A stretch of DNA of 64,000 nucleotides from Saccharothrix sp. NRRL B-16314 (GTDB lineage Bacteria > Actinomycetota > Actinomycetes > Mycobacteriales > Pseudonocardiaceae), in NCBI RefSeq assembly GCF_000716595.1, contig NZ_JNXC01000032.1, positions 1-64,000 on the forward strand. Direction: 5' to 3'. Positions 61,401 to 64,000 of the stretch are shown here, in pieces. A program made the position numbers and the translations under genes. How positions within the stretch are numbered: position 1 is the first letter of the stretch; each line of letters opens with the position of its first letter. The notes under the pieces were generated by a model that was not told the origin of the DNA, ran no database searches, and saw nothing but the letters and a program-made list of their open reading frames with translations.

Positions 61401-63192
61401 GGACCGGCCGCTGGCCGACGTGCCGTGGCTGTCCGACGCGGAGATCCGGCAGGTCATCGTCGACTGGAACGGCGTGGTGGCCGACGAGCCGACCACCACG
61501 ACCACCGGGCTGATCACCGAGCTGATCGCCGCGCAGGTGGCGCGCACACCCGACGCGGTGGCGGTGACGGGCGGCGGCAAGAGCCTGACCTACCGCGAGC
61601 TGGACGAGACGGCCAACCGGCTGGCGCACCACCTGGTCAGGTCGGGCGTCGGGCCGGAGTCGGTGGTGGCGTTGCGGCTCCCGCGGTCGCCGGACCTCGT
61701 GGTCGCGGTGTTGGGCGTGCTCAAGGCGGGGGCGGCCTACCTGCCCGTCGACGTCTCGTACCCGGCCGACCGGATCGCGTACATGATCGCCGACTCCGGG
61801 GCGGCGCTCGTCCTGGATGCCCTCCCGGACCTGTCCGGGCTGCCCGACGACCCACCGGAAGTGGTGCTGCGGCGGGAGAACGCCGCGTACGTGATCTACA
61901 CGTCCGGGTCGACCGGCCGGCCCAAGGGCGTGGTCGTGACCCACACCGGCCTGGCGGCCTTCTCCACCGCCGAGATCGCGCACTTCGACGTGTCACCGGG
62001 CGACCGGGTGCTCCAGTTCTCCTCGCCCGCGTTCGACGCCTCGGTCCTCGAACTGTGCATGGCGCTGCCCGCCGGGGCCACCCTGGTCGTGCCACCGCCC
62101 GGACCGCTGCTCGGCCGGCACCTCGCGCGGTTCGTCACCGACTTCGAGATCACCCACGCCCTGATCCCCCCGGCGGCGCTCGCGACCCTCCCCGACGCCG
62201 AGCTCACCACGCTGCGCACTCTCGTCGTCGGCGGTGACGCCAGCTCGGCCGACCTCGTGCGCCGGTGGGCGCCCGGCCGACGGATGATCAACGCCTACGG
62301 GCCGACCGAGTCGACCGTCGTCACCTCCTGGAGCGACCCGCTCGAACCCGGCGGCGCACCACCGATCGGCCGTCCCATCCCCGGCACCGCGGTGCGCGTC
62401 CTGGACGACTCGCTCAAGCCCGTCCCGGCCGGCGTCACCGGTGAGCTGTACATCGCGGGCGCCGGCCTGGCCCGCGGGTACCTCGCCCGGCCCGGCCTGA
62501 CCGCGCAGCGGTTCCTCGCCGACCCGTTCGGCGCGCCCGGCGAGCGGATGTACCGCACCGGCGACCTGGCCCGCTGGGACGACACCGGCACCCTGCACTA
62601 CCTGGGCCGGGTCGACCAGCAGGTGAAGATCCGCGGGTTCCGGGTCGAGCTGGGCGAGGTGGAATCGGTCCTCGCGGCGCATCCTGGTGTCGCCCAGGTC
62701 GTTGTAGTGCCGAACGAGCACCGCCTGGTGGCGTACTTCGTGCCGGACAAGCCGACTACGGCATCGGAGCTGCGCGACCACACGGCCAGGGTCCTGCCCG
62801 ACCACATGGTCCCGGCGGCGTTCGTCGCACTGGAAAGCATGCCGTTGACCGTCAGCGGCAAGCTCGACCGCGTCGCGCTTCCCGCGCCTGAGCGCGACGC
62901 GGTCACGTCCAGGGAGTACGTCGCACCCCGCACCGAGACCGAAGAGGCGATCGCCGCGATCTGGGCGGACGTGCTCGGCGTCGACGAGGTCGGCGTGGAG
63001 GACGGCTTCTTCGCACTCGGCGGCGACTCGATCCGCGGCCTGCACATCACCTCCCGGACCAAGGCGGCGTTCGGCGTCGACCTCTCCCCCCGCGACGTCC
63101 TCACCGCCCGCACCGTGTCCGCCTTGGCCGAACTCGTCGAGGAACTGGTGCTCGCGGACCTCGAAGCCCTCGTTGCCGACACGGAGGCGTGA
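55450..63192 (+). CDS. Nonribosomal peptide synthetase: A-PCP-C-(truncated A)-PCP-E-C-A-PCP
   Basis: Multimodular synthetase of 2580 residues that starts a peptide chain. A1 core YTSGSTGRPKG is near residue 135; PCP1 carries LGGDS with S506; C1 HHIVTDGWS starts at H676. Residues about 967-1062 hold only the C-terminal subdomain of an A domain (VRGVRVDLGEVE), with all core motifs missing. PCP2 has S1100. E has HHLVVDGVSWR from H1265 plus VGWFT and FNYLG motifs. C2 has HHVLLDGWS at H1711, A3 YTSGSTGRPKG at 2150 and PCP3 S2527. There is no C domain before A1, so it is the initiation module, and no thioesterase. A1 and A3 share the same pocket residues (D-A-L-L-V-G-A-V-V). The E domain implies a D-residue in position 2. 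ATG 55450. Confidence 0.95.
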   Translation: MTHAHSLPEMIAAQALRTPGAPAVMSAEEVVSYRELDHRANRLAHLLIARGARRERVVALALPRSVDNVVARLAVLKTGAAYLPIDPDYPADRIAFMVEDAQPLLVLDDLPESSDQPATAPEVTIRPDDPAYVIYTSGSTGRPKGVVVPHRGLPAFARAEIAHFDVRPGDRVLQFSSPSFDASVLELCMALPAGATLVVPPPGPLLGDQLARVITDFGVTHALIPPVALATVPDPAPPSFRTLVVGGDACPPDLVAKWVPGRRMINAYGPTESTVVTSWSEALEPGGTPPIGRPIPGTEVRVLDDDLRPVAEGELYVTGVGLARGYLRRPGLTAQRFVADPFGRPGTRMYRTGDVVRRRDDGVLEFVGRADHQVKIRGFRVEPGEVEALLRGCPGVEHAVVVARDEPKRLVAYVVGATAGLRDHLAARLPDYLVPSAFVELDAFPLTPNGKLDRAALPAPVVGTAPEGHVEPRTPAERRVADVWSDVLGVPRVGALDDFFALGGDSILAVRALSRLGGLPVRAMFDHRTVAALAEALPDGTARPAGERKAIARVPDGMPLPLSSAQRRLFSLDGTAEQNTAVGLRLTGALDVPRLATALDALAARHDALRTTFDVLGDEPVQVVAPKGTIPLRVLPTSDPAALGLDQPFDLRRGPLTRAVLCPLGPDEHLLVLVQHHIVTDGWSVQVLLEELAELYSGGQPAEPEVQYPDFAVWDRSRSEGDPAYWRERLDGIESLDLPTDRPRPPLRTTSGAVLRRTLPADLVRRLADVGRAHDATLFMTLTAAVQVLLSARGRQRDVAVGTVSSGRDRTDLERTVGFFVRTLVLRSWVDPDLPFTGFLDQVRDTTLEAFTHDDVPFDRVVEAVRPDPDPSRTPLVQAMVALHQPLLRDASFGDLAAAEYDLPRPVARFDLVVEFWPRGDDLALTVEYNADLFDATTIEALGDDLDSLLRLVVDDPDRPLHGLVELSWPSGDDAVRVRGVRVDLGEVEDALRRHHEVTDAAVVAVDRRLVAYVTPPVNPAALRGFLGQVLPAHAVPSTFVGLDHLDRDALPEPPDERTEVRYVAPRTPVEAVLATVFADVLGAARVGVRDNFFALGGDSILGIQVVTRARRAGLVLTSRDIFAHQTIAAIAPHVTRDLPPTAEQGTVTGAAPLTPIQRWYLEHHTVRPEHFEQSVVVDLAGADLADANLTGADLADVDLAALRTALIALVDHHDALRTRFEGDRQVIGPRCHVDPLTLDRFDLTEGPLLRAEVLDGRSVRLTAHHLVVDGVSWRVLVEDLMTAYRQARAGQTVHIGPKTTSFRDWATRLAEHAADGFADELDHWTTVAATPTAIPLDRHGPNTVGSEREVTVRLTADETAALLRDVPGVYRTQVNDVLLTALGRVLADWTGRSRVLVDLEGHGREELFPDVDLSRTVGWFTTVFPVALDVPDSGWGTALKSVKEQLRAVPRRGIGYGALRHLARTAPTCDPRIGFNYLGRFAEDQRDLVLSADPDATRPHLLDVVGQVRGDRLAFTFHYSGNAHDTATITRLADGFAAALRGIVAHCAEPDAGGRTPSDFPLADLTQAEVDRITGADAYPLTPMQAGMVFHGLGDQGAYFQQTTFVVDGVTDPAAFARAWQRVVDRTPVLRSSVLWEGVREPLQVVHDHAPVPFTFLDWSDLDETARADRLRTLLAEDRAQGLDLGVPPLMRVAIARLSPTSVQVLWTFHHVLLDGWSVFHVLSDVLGPGDLPERRPFRDYVAWLARQGDHDEAEAHWRRVLGTFDAPTPLPADRPASHGTSSERVPMALTEAESGRLYEFARRHRLTPSAIVQGAWALLLARSSGRRDVCFGATVSGRPADLPGVDAITGIFINTLPVRVEVDGTAPVADWLRALQDAQVDSRRFEHVPLTDVQAWSGIERGATLFDSVVVFENYPVESAEGLGLRELSAIETTSFPLSVTAYPAERLGVLLGYEPAMFERATVERLGERLRRLLVGLVADPDRPLADVPWLSDAEIRQVIVDWNGVVADEPTTTTTGLITELIAAQVARTPDAVAVTGGGKSLTYRELDETANRLAHHLVRSGVGPESVVALRLPRSPDLVVAVLGVLKAGAAYLPVDVSYPADRIAYMIADSGAALVLDALPDLSGLPDDPPEVVLRRENAAYVIYTSGSTGRPKGVVVTHTGLAAFSTAEIAHFDVSPGDRVLQFSSPAFDASVLELCMALPAGATLVVPPPGPLLGRHLARFVTDFEITHALIPPAALATLPDAELTTLRTLVVGGDASSADLVRRWAPGRRMINAYGPTESTVVTSWSDPLEPGGAPPIGRPIPGTAVRVLDDSLKPVPAGVTGELYIAGAGLARGYLARPGLTAQRFLADPFGAPGERMYRTGDLARWDDTGTLHYLGRVDQQVKIRGFRVELGEVESVLAAHPGVAQVVVVPNEHRLVAYFVPDKPTTASELRDHTARVLPDHMVPAAFVALESMPLTVSGKLDRVALPAPERDAVTSREYVAPRTETEEAIAAIWADVLGVDEVGVEDGFFALGGDSIRGLHITSRTKAAFGVDLSPRDVLTARTVSALAELVEELVLADLEALVADTEA
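58984..59058 (+). repeat. 15-bp coding repeat inside the E domain (pentapeptide-like)
   Basis: Five consecutive five-residue units (DLAGA, DLADA, NLTGA, DLADV, DLAAL; residues 1179-1203) are encoded by a degenerate 15-bp tandem repeat in the N-terminal part of the epimerisation domain. They mimic pentapeptide-repeat spacing but are probably a local slippage expansion in a surface loop or helix. Confidence 0.75.
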
Positions 63193-63199
63193 CCCCGAC

Positions 63200-64000
63200 A
63201 TGACAACCTCCAAGCACGACCGCATCTCCGCGTTGCCGGAGCACGTGCGCGAACTCCTCCGCGCCCGGCTCGCGGGCAAGGCCGCCGGCCGACCCGCACG
63301 CGCCGACGTGATCCCGCCCGCGCCGCGGGACGAGCCGCTGCCGCTGTCGGCGGGTCAGCAGCGGCTGTGGTTCCTCGCCCAGTTCCAGCCGGACAGCACC
63401 GAGTACACCAGCGCGGTGGCGTTGCGGCTCACCGGTTCGCTCGACCGGCATCGATTGACCGGGGCGCTGCGCGGGCTGGTGCGCCGGCACGAGTCGCTGC
63501 GCACCACGTTCGACCAGGTCGAGGGCCGGCCGGTGCAGGTGGTGCACGACGACTTCGACTTCGACGTAGCCGATTTCGACGTAGCCCATTTCGACGTGAC
63601 CGACGTCGACGACCTGCGCGCGGAGCTGGACCGGCCGTTCGACCTGCGGCGCGGGCCGTTGTTCCGCGCCTCGCTGTTCCGGCTGGTCGGGTCCGACGAC
63701 GTGCACGTGCTGCTGCTGACGGCGCACCACATCGTGGTGGACGGCTGGTCGCTCGGCCTGCTCATGGACGAGCTGGCCGCGCTCTACCGCGGCGAGACCC
63801 TGGCCCCGCCGACCCTCCAGTACGCCGACTACGCCGTGTGGCAGCGGGAACGGCCGGTCGACACCGGCTTCTGGGTCGACCGGCTCGCGGGCGTCGTGCC
63901 GCTGGAGCTGCCGACGGACCGGCCCCGGCCGGCGGAACGCACGTCCGCGGGCGCCACGCACGAGTTCACGCTGCCCACCCGGCTGGCCGGCGACCTGGCC
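63200..64000 (+). CDS. Next NRPS subunit, N-terminal condensation domain (cut by right edge)
   Basis: The first 267 codons of a second synthetase. The start, ATG 63200, lies seven bases after the previous stop, so the two genes are co-transcribed. The first 35 residues (SKHDRISALPEHVRELLRARLAGKAA) are a helical, basic docking segment able to accept the preceding subunit. The condensation domain follows (LPLSAGQQRLWFLAQFQP, RHESLRTTF, HHIVVDGWS active site, DYAVWQRE), of the type that joins to an L-configured donor. A 15-bp coding repeat (63560-63604) adds acidic residues DVADFDVAHFDVT to a loop. Further modules lie beyond the edge. Confidence 0.94.
   Translation, partial: MTTSKHDRISALPEHVRELLRARLAGKAAGRPARADVIPPAPRDEPLPLSAGQQRLWFLAQFQPDSTEYTSAVALRLTGSLDRHRLTGALRGLVRRHESLRTTFDQVEGRPVQVVHDDFDFDVADFDVAHFDVTDVDDLRAELDRPFDLRRGPLFRASLFRLVGSDDVHVLLLTAHHIVVDGWSLGLLMDELAALYRGETLAPPTLQYADYAVWQRERPVDTGFWVDRLAGVVPLELPTDRPRPAERTSAGATHEFTLPTRLAGDLA
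63560..63604 (+). repeat. 15-bp coding repeat in the second NRPS C domain
   Basis: Three 15-bp units beginning TTCGACGTAGCC at 63560, 63575 and 63590, encoding FDVAD, FDVAH and FDVTD. It is a local expansion in the condensation domain and is similar in unit length to the one in the E domain of the preceding protein. Confidence 0.85.

Noticed and set aside
55450..63192. Naming the amino acids activated by A1 and A3
   Set aside because: The pocket code read by eye does not match a remembered reference code well enough; assigning a substrate would be a guess.

Overview
The window is very G+C-rich with strongly G/C-biased third codon positions, GTG starts, actinobacterial lipoproteins, a MoxR/DUF58/transglutaminase-like cluster, secreted xylanase and cellulase, and the start of a nonribosomal peptide cluster. 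This points to a soil-type filamentous actinomycete. A member of the Pseudonocardiales (Saccharothrix/Actinosynnema/Lentzea type) is my inference from style and gene content, not a demonstrated identity. No insertion sequence, prophage module or CRISPR array was seen.

Layout. 1-5035 (minus): GH10 xylanase (cut by the left edge), its LacI-type regulator with an operator, a DUF3558-like lipoprotein and HtpG. 5174-10065: a two-gene RNA end-repair operon (RNA ligase-kinase; MJ1316-EEP-2H-nucleotidyltransferase). Facing it is a cluster of three unusual tRNA or tRNA-like genes with strong hairpins and a possible short leader ORF. 10175-15680: pentapeptide-repeat protein, serine hydrolase, LOG-family protein, SDR, dirigent/AOC-barrel-like protein and a binding-protein-like gene. 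16103-18193: modular cellulase. 18462-28574: lipoprotein, CHAT protease-like and TIR genes in one operon, then an unknown minus-strand gene, an 18-codon ORF with a near-ideal ribosome binding site, and an XRE/NB-ARC/TPR regulator. 28577-30896: a 95-bp tandem repeat built from the 3' end of a HEAT-repeat gene. 30871-36185 (minus): GH95 fucosidase, covalent-FAD cholesterol oxidase and a frameshifted P450.

36266-47253: unknown acidic protein, MFS transporter, Ser/Thr kinase, transglutaminase-like membrane protein, DUF58, MoxR ATPase and an Fn3/beta-propeller membrane protein. 47432-53737: MarR/YceI divergent pair with two matching operators, a degenerate ATPase-like protein, an EamA transporter, a small alarmone synthetase, a VOC protein, and MOSC and NTF2-like genes divergent from a CGNR zinc-finger gene. 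54116-64000: a PBP-type serine hydrolase (possible release cyclase), then NRPS A-PCP-C-(truncated A)-PCP-E-C-A-PCP and the start of the next NRPS.

The most notable assembly is 5174-10065. The two proteins together hold every activity needed to recognise a cleaved RNA end, heal both ends, add nucleotides and reseal. They sit tail-to-tail with atypical tRNA genes (nominal anticodons CAU, GUG and GAC). The domain combination follows known RNA-repair families. The pairing with a private, structurally odd tRNA cluster and leader is, as far as I can tell from sequence alone, not a standard arrangement.
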